Below, one piece after another: positions 21,597-33,812 of a stretch of DNA of 64,000 nucleotides. Under the pieces are notes generated by a model. It was not told the DNA's origin. It worked only from the letters and a program-made list of their open reading frames with translations, and made no database searches. The position numbers and the translations under genes were made by a program. Position 1 is the first letter of the stretch. Each line of letters opens with the position of its first letter. This DNA is from Hyaloscypha bicolor E (lineage: Eukaryota; Ascomycota; Leotiomycetes; Helotiales; Hyaloscyphaceae): the NCBI RefSeq assembly GCF_002865645.1, contig NW_020194684.1:4069952-4133951 (forward strand). The letters run 5' to 3'.

Positions 21597-24500
21597 ATGC
21601 GTCTTCTGAAATGTGATGGAGATGGCGAGGTCAGCCTGACCAATCATCCTGCTAACAATGTTCCCTCCTATGCTATACTTTCGCATAGATGGGGAGAAGA
21701 TAGTGAGGAAGTCACTTTCGGAGACATCAATGATCGTACTAGCAAGAGCAAGGCTGGCTACCACAAGATTCGCTTTTGTGCGCAGCAGGCTGCTTGCGAT
21801 AACCTGCCCTACTTCTGGGTGGACACCTGCTGTATCGATAAAACAAGTAGCTCCGAGCTGCAGGAGGCGATCAACTCAATGTTTAGCTGGTACAGGAAGG
21901 CGGATAAATGTTACGTCTATTTACGGGATGTGCCGCCGGCAGGAGAGCGGTACGAGAATCATTGGGAACACTATTTCCGGAGAAGCGAATGGTTCAAACG
22001 CGGCTGGACCCTTCAAGAACTTCTTGCCCCGGACCCGGAGTCATTAGAATTTTTCTCCCGAGACGGCGAGCGGCTAGGTAATAAGAGAGAATTAGAGCAA
22101 CAAATCCACGACATAACGGGAATTCCTCTCACAGCACTTCGAGGAACCCCCCTCTCTCAATTTAACGTCGAGCAACGATTTTCATGGGCAAAAAGCCGTC
22201 GGACCACGCGTGGAGAAGACAAGGCATACTCTCTATTTGGCATTTTCGATGTCCTGATACCTTTGCTGCCTTGCGAAGGAGAAGAGAAGGCGCTCAAGCG
22301 ACTCAAGAAGGAGGTCGACAAGCCTTTGAAGAGTAGGCGCTTACCATCGACATGAACACGGAATACTAATAATATTGTAGAGGCACGGCAATACCAGAAA
22401 AGGGTTATGAATTGGCTCTCAAACACTCCATATGAAACGCATCATCGTTATAATAGCAAGAACAGATCTCAGGGATCTGGGGAGTGGCTCCTGCAAACAA
22501 CGGAGTTCAAGGACTGGAAGACTTGTCCTAGATCAAATATTTTGTGGCTACGGGGCTCACGTATGTCCTCGCTCGAATTGTTTCCATTTTCTTATCTATC
22601 CTTTTCTTAGTTACGACCATCGTCTGGTATATAATATCGCCATCCTGTTTCTAACTGCGGCTTATTGTAGCCGGATCAGGGAAGACATTCGTGACGTAAG
22701 TTCGTTACCTGACCGCTCAAATTAAGAGCTAATATAATTTGTGTTAGATCGAGAGTTATAGACTCTTTTCTCCCAGAGGAAAAGACAGCCCAGAGCTCGG
22801 CTCGAATCGCGTACTTCTACTGTTCAAGGACGTCTGATGATACCAAACGAGGCGATCCGTCCAATGTTCTCCGCTCTATAGCGAAACAGCTAGCTGAATC
22901 TGGGGATTTGGCTTCTTCGGCATACACTGCAGTAGCCCGCCGCTACGAGGAGATTATCGATTCAGAGCAGGAGCGAGATCTCGAGATCGGCGAGACTATT
23001 AACCTCATCATTGAATTGAAAGAAATCAACTCATGCACTATCATCATTGACGGTCTCGATGAGTGCCAAAACAGAACGCGCGGAGACCTGCTGCACGGCC
23101 TCAACACCATAGCATCCTCTCCTGGAAAGGCTGTTAAGATATTTGTCGCTAGTCGGGATGACAATGACATTAATGGGGCTTTGTTACGTTACCCAAATCG
23201 TTGCATTGATGCTCAGGACAATGAAGCAGATATTCGGAGGTATGTCGGGGAGGAATTAGAGAAGGCGATACAAAATAGATTGAAATCTTATCCTCAACGT
23301 ATCTTGGCCAAGCTTGAGAAGAAAATACAGAATACGCTGGTTGATGAAGCCGGGGGCATGTAAGTGTTTCTTCTTCCTTGTCTAAACCCGACTAATTTTA
23401 CAAGATTCCGCTGGGTCTCGCTGCAGCTGGAGGCTTTGTTTGACACAAGCAGAAATAGAATAGAGGCAGACATGGAGTATCAGCTGTCAAGACTTCCACC
23501 GGACCTCAAGGCCAGTTACGACGTCATCTACGAGCAACTTCTGGCGCAAGGTGGACCTAGTCAAATCATCGCACATAAGGCAATTGCTTGGTTACTATGT
23601 GCAAGGCAGCCAATCTCGACCCTTGATTTTATTCAAGCTCTCAATGTGGGTGATGGCTCTCCTAAGATCAGAACCAAGGAGGAGGTCTTAGCTATCTGTG
23701 GTAATTTCGTCAAGCACGACGAAGATCTCGACCGATTTCGGATCTTTCACCTGTCAGTCACCAATTATTTCGAAGAACAGCGATCCGATTGGCCAAAAGA
23801 ACTGCTAAACCGAGTCGTGGCTGATATGTGCCTCGGCCAATGTCTATCACAACATACTGGGCAACGCAACTCAATGTCGAACAGAGATAACAAGACTTTC
23901 GAAGACTACGCAAATGTCTATTGGTCGTATCATTGCGAACATGCAGGGCCAAATCAAAAGCTTGGTATTCTCGAGGTGAAACTTGAAGAGAAAAAACACA
24001 ATTTCCTCCTCGGTGGCCCGAGAACATCTCGTGAATTCGCTATGTGGCATAGCACATTACCTGAATCTATCGCTCGTATAGATCTCGATGCCAAAGATAT
24101 CGACTCGAAGCAGTTGAAAACTAAGCTAGGTGACAGCTTAAGCCCATACGACGCCAATCCACCTAGTCGAGCGTTTGTTGCATGCGCATTTGGCTTCTCG
24201 GAAATTGTCGAGGATATGCTGGATAATGGCGCAGATTTCACTGTTCGCACAAGAGGATTCAGACTGCCGCCTCTCTATGTTGCGATTCGGCATGACCAGG
24301 GGAGAGTTCGAGAGGTAATCAGAGCAAGGATTCCTGAAAATGACTCAATTTACATTCGATCCACGGAAATACATGCAGCTGTACGTACTGGCAAGGACGC
24401 TTTCGTGGAATTGCTCCTTCGTCAGCGCTCAGAGAATTTCATTACATATGGTATCTTGGAAGAAGCTGCTCGCCAGTGTAATGCGACTACTTTCAAGCTT

Positions 24501-26651
24501 CTCCAAAGCTATGTCACTAGCCCGATGACCCAGGGTGACTTTTGGAAAGAAGATCTACTCGCGGCCGCAGCACGTAATGAGGACCACGGAGACAAGATTG
24601 TTCGATTGCTTTTACCAGAAGTGCAGACATGCAATGAGCAGGTGTATTCTGCTGCTGCTTCGAATAAGAACCACGGCCTTCCAGTGTTTCGTTGGTTGTT
24701 AGATAAATTCAAACCTACGAACATAGATCACGAGACAGTCGAAGCTGCTGCAAGGAACCAAGAGACAGGGAGGGCAATATTACGGCTAATATTTGATCGT
24801 TTTCCGGATTGGAAGCCAGACGAAGAAGTGATCGCCAGAAGCGCTGCAACAGCCAATTTTGAGACATTCAAGACTCTGTTGAATTCCTCTTCACCAATTA
24901 ATATCACTCAGGAGGTCTTTGTAGCTGCTGCAGGCAACCAAGAAAATGGACTGGAGCTGGTTGAGCTGCTCTTAAACTACGAAGTCAAACTTACAGACCC
25001 CAACGATGTTATTATCGCTGCTGCTGGAAATGAAAAAAGTGGACTAGAGCTCGTGAAGTTGCTCTTGATCAACAACTTCGAAGTTTCAGACATCGATAAT
25101 GTTATAATAGCTGCGATGAGAAACCACGAGTCTGGCTACGAGATCGTGATAGCGCTACTAGAACATTTTCAGGGCGTTACTTCTGTGGCCATGGAGGCAG
25201 CAACATCTATGCCTTCCCCCAATATGAGAGCCTTCAAAAAGCTTCTCAGCTTGCCTCTGGCTCTTGATGATACGATTATTGAAAGTGGTGCACGTCACAT
25301 GACCTTAGGTAGCGAGTTCATGAAACTAATTCGCGAGTTACGCAAGGATGAACTTGCCACGAGAAGTGGCCTGCTTGCGGAAGCATTGTGTCGCAACTAC
25401 AAAATTGAAGCAGAGATCCTGAAAGATGCTCTGCGCTTGGCCAAAAATCCCTCTCTCGTGCGGGATACGTTGTGGAATGTAGACATGTTTCCTATCGCCG
25501 AGCTACTCAATGTCTTTCTCGATTTCATCGATCCACGGGAAGAACTAAGCTGGCTAGTCGAGAGGGTTGTAGCAAACGAGAATTGTGGACTAGAGCTGAT
25601 CAACATTATTTTCACAAAGATCTCTGGAGTTACTATCACACCTGAAGCGATTGAAATTGCCTCACAGAATGAGGCTTATGGGGATAAGATCGTTGAACAT
25701 TTGCTCGACCATGATAAAGAGGTGGCTATTTCGATATATGCAGTATTGGCAGCGATTAAGAACCGAGATAAGGGAAGATTGGTCCTGGATGTGCTTTTAC
25801 CTCGCTTTCCTGGAGTGGTCCCTTTGAATGAAGAGACTACCATTGCATGCGCTTCTAATCTGGCACATGCACTCGATTTGATGCAAGTACTACTTGAGCA
25901 AAACGGGACTGATTGGCCAGAAAAGGCAGCCTTGACGAAACTCTTTGGCGAGAGCTTAGTCCAGCGAGGTAATTTCCAATGCCTAAAGTTGTTTTTAGGT
26001 AAGGTCAGAGATCTTTGTATCGATATGAAGGTGTATGAATTTGGCAACTCACCATATATTGATTCGAACCTGGTCGAAGAGTTACTTGGATTTTGCGACG
26101 ACGATTATATCAACTATGACCTGGTATATAAGGTGGTGTCTGGAGCATATCACGAAGACGATCTCAGCTTTGTACAGAAATTGTTACCTCGTTCCGACCG
26201 AAGTGCCTTCTCAGAAGATTCAATCTATCAGTTAGCTGCCAGGAGGACTGAGGGAGCTGCACAAATGTTAGGACTTTTGAAGACTGAGGGATTCAACTCC
26301 GTTGTTGAACGAGAGACAATATTGACCACGGTCAGATCTGCCTCTATGGACGTGCTAGTTGCACTGGATTTCACCAAATGGGAGGTTGAGTGTAGCGAAG
26401 AGGTTTTACAGGCCGCTGCGAACAATACCGAAGTGGGATTAAGATTGCTGCAGCTTCTTTCAAGAAAAGACGCTTCCCTCGAGATTACGGAAGCCGTACT
26501 CACGGCCGCGGCTGGGAACTGGGGCCATGGCCAGGCAGTACAGATCCTTCAATTCCTGTGGAGAAAAGACGCTTCTCTCGAGATCACGGAAGCCATACTT
26601 ATAGCCGCGGCTGGGAACCTAGGCTATGGCCAGGCAGTACAGATCCTTTAA
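21597..26651 (+). CDS. HET-NACHT repeat receptor (fungal NLR-like), ends at a premature stop
   Basis: Five exons (21597-22332, 22381-22560, 22671-22695, 22748-23359, 23405-26651) encode 1,599 residues. The N-terminus is a HET domain (PSYAILSHRWGEDSEEVTFG, FWVDTCCIDK, WFKRGWTLQELLAP, AYSLFGIFDV), the effector that triggers cell death in heterokaryon incompatibility. A NACHT-type NTPase follows, with Walker A GSPGSGKTF at about 305-313, encoded largely by a 25-base exon, and Walker B TIIIDGLDEC near 415. From about residue 650 there are degenerate ankyrin-like units, and then near-identical repeats. TAA at 26649-26651 interrupts the second of these; the same frame is then open to 28244, which would make 2,130 residues. 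Family knowledge suggests the repeats form the recognition surface. The call is firm; whether this allele works is unknown. Confidence 0.85.
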
Positions 26652-27974
26652 TTCCTGTGGAGAAAAGACGCTTCTCTCGAGATCACGGAAGCCGTACTTA
26701 CAGCCGCGGCTGGGAACCTAGGCCATGGCCAGGCAGTACAGATCCTTCAATTCCTGTGGAGAAAAGACGCTTCTCTCGAGATTACGGAAGCCGTACTCAC
26801 GGCCGCGGCTGGGAACTGGGGCCATGGCCAGGCAGTACAGATCCTTCAATTCCTGTGGAGAAAAGACGCTTCTCTCGAGATCACGGAAGCCGTACTCACG
26901 GCCGCGGCTGAGAACTATAACCAGGCAGTACAGGTCCTTCAATTCCTCTGGATACAAGCTACCGCTTTCAAGGTTACAGATAATATTCTCATAGCAGCTG
27001 CTCAGAATCCAAAGCAGGCAGTACAGGTCCTCCAATTCCTATGGAGAAAAGACGCTTCTCTCGAGATTACAGAAGATATACTTATGGCTAGTGCTGAGAA
27101 CGGCAGCCAAGCATTAAGGGTCCTTCAATTCCTCTGGACACAAGCTACCGCTTTCAAGATTACAGATAATATTCTCGTAGCAGCTGCTCAGAATCCAAAG
27201 CAGGCAGTACAGGTCCTCCAATTCCTGTGGAAACAAGAACCCTTGCTCCAGATTACGGAAGACATACTTACGGCTAGTGCTCAAAACGGCAGCCAAGCAT
27301 TAAGGATCCTTCAATTCCTCTGGATACAAGATACTGCTCTTAAGGTTACAAATAATATTCTCGTAGGAGCTGCTCAGAATCCAAAGCAGGCAGTACAGGT
27401 CCTCCAATTCCTGTGGAAACAAGAACCCTTGCTCCAGATTACGGAAGACATACTTACGGCTAGTGCTCAAAACGGCAGCCAAGCATTAAGGGTCCTTCAA
27501 TTCCTCTGGATACAAGATACTGCTCTTAAGGTTACAAATAATATTCTCGTAGCAGCTGCTCAGAATCCAAAGCAGGCAGTACAGGTCCTCCAATTCCTGT
27601 GGAAACAAGAACCCTTGCTCCAGATTACGGAAGACATACTTACGGCTAGTGCTCAGAACGGCAGCCAAGCAGTTCAAGTCCTCCGATTCTTGTGGAGAAA
27701 AGACCCGTCTCTTCAGATTTCAAAAGATATGCTCGTTGCTACTGCTAGGAACGGGTACCAGGCAGTAGAGGTCTTCCGGTTCTTGTGGAGAAAAGACCCG
27801 TCTCTTCAGATTTCAAAAGATATGCTCGTTGCTACTGCTAGGAACGGGTACCAGGCAGTAGAGGTCTTCCGGTTCTTGTGGAGAAAAGATGCTTCCCTCC
27901 ATATTACAGAAGACGTACTCGTGGCTGCTGTTCAAAATTTGTTACAGGCATTGCTAATTTTCAAATTTCTTTGG
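26463..27974 (+). repeat. Tandem array of 16 coding repeats at the C-terminus of the HET-NACHT gene
   Basis: Four units of 33 codons are followed by twelve of 31 codons; the lengths sum exactly to the 1,512 bases of the array. Each unit ends in the pattern QAVQxLQFLW. The first units are RKDASLEITEAVLTAAAGN-type and nearly identical in DNA. From about 27053 the array is built of two-unit modules of 186 bases, and it ends with two identical 93-base units (RKDPSLQISKDMLVATARNG). High identity between adjacent copies points to recent duplication or unequal exchange, as known for NACHT-WD and related fungal receptors. Confidence 0.9.
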
Positions 27975-28244
27975 AGTCAACCAGGGAAAATTGAGATCAT
28001 CGATCAATTACTTGACCTTAGTAATAAAAGTAGAGACCACGATCTGGAAATTCTTCAGAAGCATTGGGAGAAACGATTTGGGCTTTCTACTCCACGGGTA
28101 GTCCATTCGCAACTCCGTTTTCAGAAAGAACAACGGAAACAAGTTTTCGTATTTCTCCACAATAAGAAAAAACTAGAGGATCGGAAGAGAAAGAGTATAT
28201 TGTCTGGACCTGCAGATACAGGTTCAAAACACAGGCGCCTTTAG
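26652..28244 (+). pseudogene. Open continuation of the HET-NACHT frame after the stop
   Basis: The frame of the preceding gene has no other stop until 28242-28244. It carries 14 of the 16 tandem units and a basic C-terminal tail (HWEKRFGLSTPRVVHSQLRF then KKKLEDRKRK). It has no start codon of its own near its beginning; the first ATG is at 27084, inside the repeats. It is best read as the lost end of the same protein. Confidence 0.75.
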
Positions 28245-29164
28245 GTCGGAGCCTCAGCATCCTGCGGTTCAACGTAGCCTAATACCACCAGTACGACCGG
28301 TCTAGGAGTCGCAAAACCGCTGCCGTGAGCTCCAACGATTGCACTAGCACCTGTTCTGCTTCGATATCATTCCGCATCTAGAGCATGCTCCGGAACGCTA
28401 ACTTCTCCCCTCGTTGGACCTATTTGGAGAGCCATGGTATCGATGTCACTAAGTAGGCTTGAACTCAATTGACTAGAAAGAACTACACTGATTTGTGACC
28501 ATTCATAGATTACCCATCATTCCAGTCTCTGCGATTGAAGGCGAGAACTTGGTTGAGTTATCATCCAACAACAGTTGGTATCAAGGATGGGTGACATAGT
28601 CAACAACCTCGGGAACCTCTACGTAGATCAGGGCAAGCTCGACTTAGCCGAGCAGATGTACTAGCGGGCACGGCGTACCTAGTCTTTGCAGTAGTTGCTT
28701 GCTATATAATACCCAAGAGAAGGTTTCTTTCGATTCTTTAAGGTGCTTCTTTGGACTTCATATTATTTTAACAACTTTAATAGAGAGGATCTTAGGGGAG
28801 GTGAACTTTAAATATTAGTCACAAAACAGCCTAGAACATTCCAGAGCCTTCACTTTTACTCTTCTAGCTGCGATCACACGCTTCTTGACGACATATATAA
28901 CGCGATGCAGCACGTGATCTTGCTCGCCTGACCTACAGTACTGCAGTGGCTCAAGCAGAGCAGGGGCATTGTGGAAGCAAACTTGCTGCTCGCTAAGACC
29001 TTGCAGTTATCTAACCCTTTCTGGTAAGGCTTTAGACGTCCCTGTTTAGCAAGCGACGCTGAAACTTTCGCAGTGAGTTTAAGGGGGAAGCCGATTTCGT
29101 TAGCGACTGTAACTCCCTACTCCTCTTGCAACAATATACGGAGCTGTCCTCCACAACCTGAACT
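28245..29164. other. Gene-poor stretch with protein relics
   Basis: No intact frame. A TPR relic is annotated separately. The rest may be further decayed receptor sequence but I cannot identify it. Confidence 0.4.
28593..28676 (+). pseudogene. Relic of a kinesin-light-chain-type TPR repeat
   Basis: In one frame the bases read DIVNNLGNLYVDQGKLDLAE then QMY, a stop, and RARR. This is the consensus of the TPR units found in fungal NB-ARC/TPR receptors, in which QMYQRAL is expected; CAG has become TAG at 28662-28664. Only one unit is recognisable. It may be a remnant of a second receptor gene beside the HET-NACHT gene. Confidence 0.6.
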
Positions 29165-31030
29165 TTAATACATCTGCGCAACGGGTGCGCTCCATGTTTC
29201 TAGGGGGACGTCCTGAGTCAATTCTAAGTCTAGTACTGGCTCTGCCTCTGGCGTTGGTTCTGGCAGGTCTGCCTCTGCAATACTCGTTCGCTTCGGAGCA
29301 CGTCTCCCTGTGCTCTTTCTGACTTTTTTCGCAGCACGCACCATTTCCGGCTCTGGCTCTTTTTCTAGTCCTGGTTCTGGCTCCGGTTCTGGCTCTAGCT
29401 CTAGCTCTGGGTTTGGTTCTGGGTCTGACTCTGGCTTACCTTCGTCTGGCAAAACACTCTTACGCTTCCGGCCACGTTTTCCCTTGCCTTTAACGACATC
29501 TCTCGCAGCACGCGCGGCTCGTGCTGCTACGATATCCTCAAAGCTCATTACCTTCCCCTGGCCCTTCCCAAGTACAATTGACTTGGTCGATCTTCGAACT
29601 TTGGCTTCGCTGTTTATTTTCTTTAATAGCTGCTTTTCATGATCGAGGAGGGCACAGTAGGCTATAGCTTTCTGGCCGGCATTGGCAAGCTTCTGTATAC
29701 GCCTCTGGAGTCGAAGTGTGCTTGTCTTGTCAAGTGTAGAAGTATCCTATTGGATCATATTATGCAACGACATAAAAGCCTCTGCTGAAACTGGCGTTAT
29801 AGGCGTTTGTGGTACTTCGTCTAGCAGACCAGAATCCGTCCTTATCTCCTCCGGTCCCGGCATAATCAGTTGAGCAGGAGGCTTCGGTATACGTCTAAGA
29901 ACTCTATCTCGGTTGAGCGGAAACAAACCAGTTATAGCCCAGGCGCTGGTGATATTTCTCTTCGAAAACGCCTTGTCCATTGCAGGGCTATATAGAAGGG
30001 TGAAATGCTCCTTACCGACTGTATTTATACCTCCTCGGAATAGTCATTCAACTTCGTTACGATACATAGCCTTTAAGGGTGCAAAAACCCCAATATTGCA
30101 AGGCTGGAGCTTGTGCGAGATGTGAGAGGGCAGGCGACATAGAATAATATTATTTTCAAAACAAAACTCCAGAATTTCAAGGGTCTCGTGTGTCCCAAAG
30201 CCGTTACATATCAGCACGCGTGGCTTGCCGTTTGCCTGTTATTTGGTTTTGGGATCAAATATACGCTTGAGCCACTCGAAGCTAATCTTTGAGTCCGTAT
30301 ATCCAGATTCAGAACACGTATAGTACTATCCGGGGGTGGGAAACGTAGTCTAGTTGCTTCAATGGGTAGTAGCTAGCCAAATTATTATAGGTAACAAGGA
30401 CCTACCGTTTGTACATATATATTCGATGGCAGTTACCATCGTACGCTTAACGGCTGCACCTCTATAGTCTCGCAGATCGTCCTTACATACAAGGACTTTA
30501 ACGGAGCCGAGCATGCATAACATGACTCCCGTCTCGTTCATATTATAGACATTCTCTAGTAGGATGGCCGGATCTTGTAATACCTTTTCAATCACATTAA
30601 ACCAATAAATAATCTTATTATATATGTTATTTTCGTAACGCTTCCAGTCCATCGCTTGTACTCTTCTGGATTTGAGTTCTGGGTAACGCTTCTGAAAGCC
30701 TTGAGCCCAGTTCTTGTTTGGAGGCTTGATTGCTTCATCATTTGTTATAGAACGCTGGCGGGCGATAATAAAGGCAAGGGAAGCTAGAAACTTTATTGGA
30801 ATAGAGTTTCCGAGGTCAGCCTCTAATATCAAATACTTTACAAGGGCTTCCTCCTCTGGAGGTTTGAGATACAGTTAGCCTCGGACCTTAGCTTCAATCG
30901 ATCGTCGCCTGAGTATACGGTGATTCAGGGTAGAGATAGGAACATTGCTTCGTTTCGATATAGCATCGTATGTTCGAGGCTTTCCTGGCAGATCGCTTTC
31001 TGCAAGAGCTCGACTGGCACGATCGGTCAT
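29165..31030 (-). pseudogene. Pogo/Fot-type DDE transposase, inactivated by nonsense codons
   Basis: One frame runs from ATG 31030 to the stop at 29165 (622 codons) without a frameshift. The N-terminus (MTDRASRALAESDLPGKPRT, ISKRSNVPISTLNHRIL) is the helix-turn-helix region. Next come the Tc5-type DNA-binding domain (PPNKNWAQGFQKRYPELKSR), the DDE core (VYNMNETGVMLCMLGSVKVL, with the family's DETG changed to NETG) and the C-terminal block ITSAWAITGLFPLNRDRVL. An acidic Glu-Pro repeat and a basic patch close the protein, which ends WSAPVAQMY. In-frame stops include TAA at 30875-30877, TGA at 30359-30361 and TAG at 30350-30352, each one C-to-T or G-to-A step from the expected codon. Terminal inverted repeats could not be located. 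Confidence 0.85.
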
Positions 31031-31470
31031 GGCAACCTATCTCAATTAATAGATAAAAGAGGGAATAGCAGAGGACAGGTGGGAAGACTTCTGCCAGCCA
31101 ACCAAAATAGTCACGTGATGCTCCATCGAAACTTCTAGAAGAACGTTCTATTATTTACCAAAATTTTATGATTTACCAATATACTATCAAATGTGCAGGA
31201 ATACCGTATTATACGAGTAGCATAACTGGAATTATCATATTAGCTAAGCTGGAAACTCGCTAATTCGCTTGGCGTACTTTTTGCCCCTCTTCCTTCTATC
31301 TAGATAAACTCAGCAACCCGATTATCTTGTGCTTTGTATCTTGAAGCTTAGGGAATATATTCTTCTTGAGTATAAGTTTCTTGCTAAAGTGCCGAAAGCC
31401 AGAGATTAGCCAATTACTGTGATAAAGCAGGGGGAAACGCAAATGCGACTTCCTGACGCCGTCGACGGCA
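31031..31470. other. Left flank of the transposon island
   Basis: No gene seen. It may hold the right end of the pogo-type element. Its last five bases, CGGCA, are the target-site duplication of the outer retrotransposon. Confidence 0.4.
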
Positions 31471-31797
31471 TGTGATGGGCACACGTGACGGCGCATGGCC
31501 AGGTGTCAGATGTCGTGGATCTAGTTTCCTATTTTAGGTAAAGCTTGCGATCGGAATCGTACGGGCGATCGGAATCATACGGATCGCATGGGATCGTATT
31601 TCCTAGTTAAGTAAAGTGCTTCGCAGGCTTGGCTAAGTACTAGGGAACATATAGGGAGACGCTCCTAGCTTTAGAAAGGGGTATCAATTAGTCTTTTATT
31701 GGAATTAACTCTTGGAATCAGTTACACTTGCAAGCGTCACTCTGCAGCTTACTTACCTTGACTACTTATATATTACCCTGCTATTATATACCTTATA
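31471..31797 (+). repeat. 5' LTR of the outer gypsy element
   Basis: 327 bases, starting TGTGATGGGC, aligned end to end with the copy at 51084-51410. Differences are transitions, concentrated at the ends. Confidence 0.9.
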
Positions 31798-33644
31798 TTC
31801 TAATTAATCCAATCTTCAGAGAGTAGTTTATTACGAGATAGTTAAGCTATTAATAGATAAAATATTAATAGCTGGAGTATTAACCAGGAGAAGCGCCTCT
31901 ACTACTACTAGGGTAACCCAACCGGGTATCCAGGGGAGCGCCTAGTTAAGTACTCTTTATACTACCTAATTAGGAGAAGAAAGTAGAACTCAAATACTTC
32001 CAGAACCGGTAAATAGAATAATAATAACAGAGAAATTAGTAGCGGTTTACTATTATATTACTAAGTTAGAAATAGAGATATAATAGAGAGAAGATCTAGA
32101 GGAGCTAGAAGCTCAGATCTATTATCTTAAAGATATTCGGATATCCGGTATAGAATCCGTTATACCCCCGGTAATATCCTTGGTTTAGAAGGCTCCAAAA
32201 ACCCGAAAACTGCCTATTTACTAGAGAAAGAATATTAAAGAAGTCCAGAACTTCTTCTATTAGATAGAATTAAAATAGTATAAAAATAATAGAATTATCT
32301 GAGCTATTAATATAATAAAGATTATATATTATATTTCCTATTTTGAGAATATAACTAGAAATATCTAGAAATATAGAAAGTAATTAGTAGATATTAATAC
32401 TATGAATTAGAAGACCTTTATTAAATTTATAAAGAATTCTATCTTAGATCTAGAAAACTATAGTAATAATACTCTTACTAAATTTAAGAATACTAAATAA
32501 TAGCCAGGCTAAAATATCTAAAGCTTTATATTTTATTTAGATAGCTTATTAAATAACTTGGGATATACGAGTTTACTATAAAAGTAGAATAACTTATTTA
32601 GTAGTTTAAGGTAAGAGATTCGGAATAAGATTAATTATTAAGGAAATATTCTATAAAAAAGAAAGAAGCTTATTTCTATAGCTATAAGAGTTAAGAATAA
32701 TTTAAATCTATTTATTTAATAGAAATATAATAATAAGCTAACGGGATAGTAAAAGAAGAGAAATAGAAAAAAAAAGAAAAGAAATAATAAAGAGAAATGA
32801 AAAAGAAATATATTCCTATTATAAGATTTATAAAACCGGAATAGTAAAGATATAATAATAGGGTCTAATATAGTACCTATATTGGGATTTATAAAACCGG
32901 ATATATTTTATTTTATTTACTAGAAAAAGAGTTATTATATTACTATTTATTCTAATTAAAAGAAACCGATTTATTATAACTATAATAAGTCTAGCTATAA
33001 AATATATAAATATCTAGAATTAAAGAAACCGGGAAATAGATATATTTTATAATAGTTATATTTATTTATATTATAAAAAATAAGGCTTCTAAAACAAGAA
33101 TAGTAATTAAGATTATTATTAAGACAATAAAAAATAAATAAAGAATTAAAATATTAGTAGATTCAAATATAAAAGCTAATTATATAAAGAGGAAATTAGC
33201 TTTAAATATAGGTATTCTATTAATATTAAAAGTAATTCTTTTATTTTTATTAGAAGAAAGAAGAATTTATTTATATAGAAATTATATTTTTAGGATTATT
33301 ACTAAAAATATACTAGGAGACTAAAAGAAGGCTAATATATATTTTATATTATATAATTTTAATCTAAACTATATTAATATAATATTTGAATTCCTATAGC
33401 TTTACTAGATTAATCTTCTAATTTCTTTTAAAAAAGTAATATAAAAATACTAGATTTAATTATAAAAGATTAAAATTCTAAATACTAGAAAGTTTACTAA
33501 AATAATAAAATATAAAATATATATTTTTCTATTAATTACCTATTTTATAATAAATAGCTAAAGAATTACTACTATTACTATTAATAGGATAGCTATATTT
33601 CCTAAGAAGTATTAGAACCTTTTCTAAATATTTTCTATAAAAAC

Positions 33645-33812
33645 TGTCATAGAGTGCCCAAGCATCCTAGCGAGCACGTGCGTGCGCGTGGTCCGTGCGC
33701 AAGCCCATAAGGCTTCGCACCTCCCACGACTCACTTGCTTCTTCAAGTTTCAGTCACAATACTACTTTGGATTGCTCCCTGACTTGCTGCCCTTTTGGTG
33801 ACCACTATTATA
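33645..33812 (+). mobile_element. 168-bp GC-rich element, copy 1, inside the outer retrotransposon
   Basis: Begins TGTCATAGAG and ends CACTATTATA, flanked on both sides by AAAAC (33640-33644 and 33813-33817). It has normal base composition although the surrounding DNA is heavily RIP-damaged. An identical copy in inverse orientation lies at 51754-51921. The size and 5-base duplication would suit a solo LTR or another very small non-coding element; it holds no reading frame of interest. Confidence 0.8.

Noticed and set aside
28906..31115. CACGTGA motifs on both sides of the pogo-type transposase as possible terminal inverted repeats
   Set aside because: Only the palindrome and a few bases match, and spacing to the coding ends is unequal (about 250 and 70 bases).
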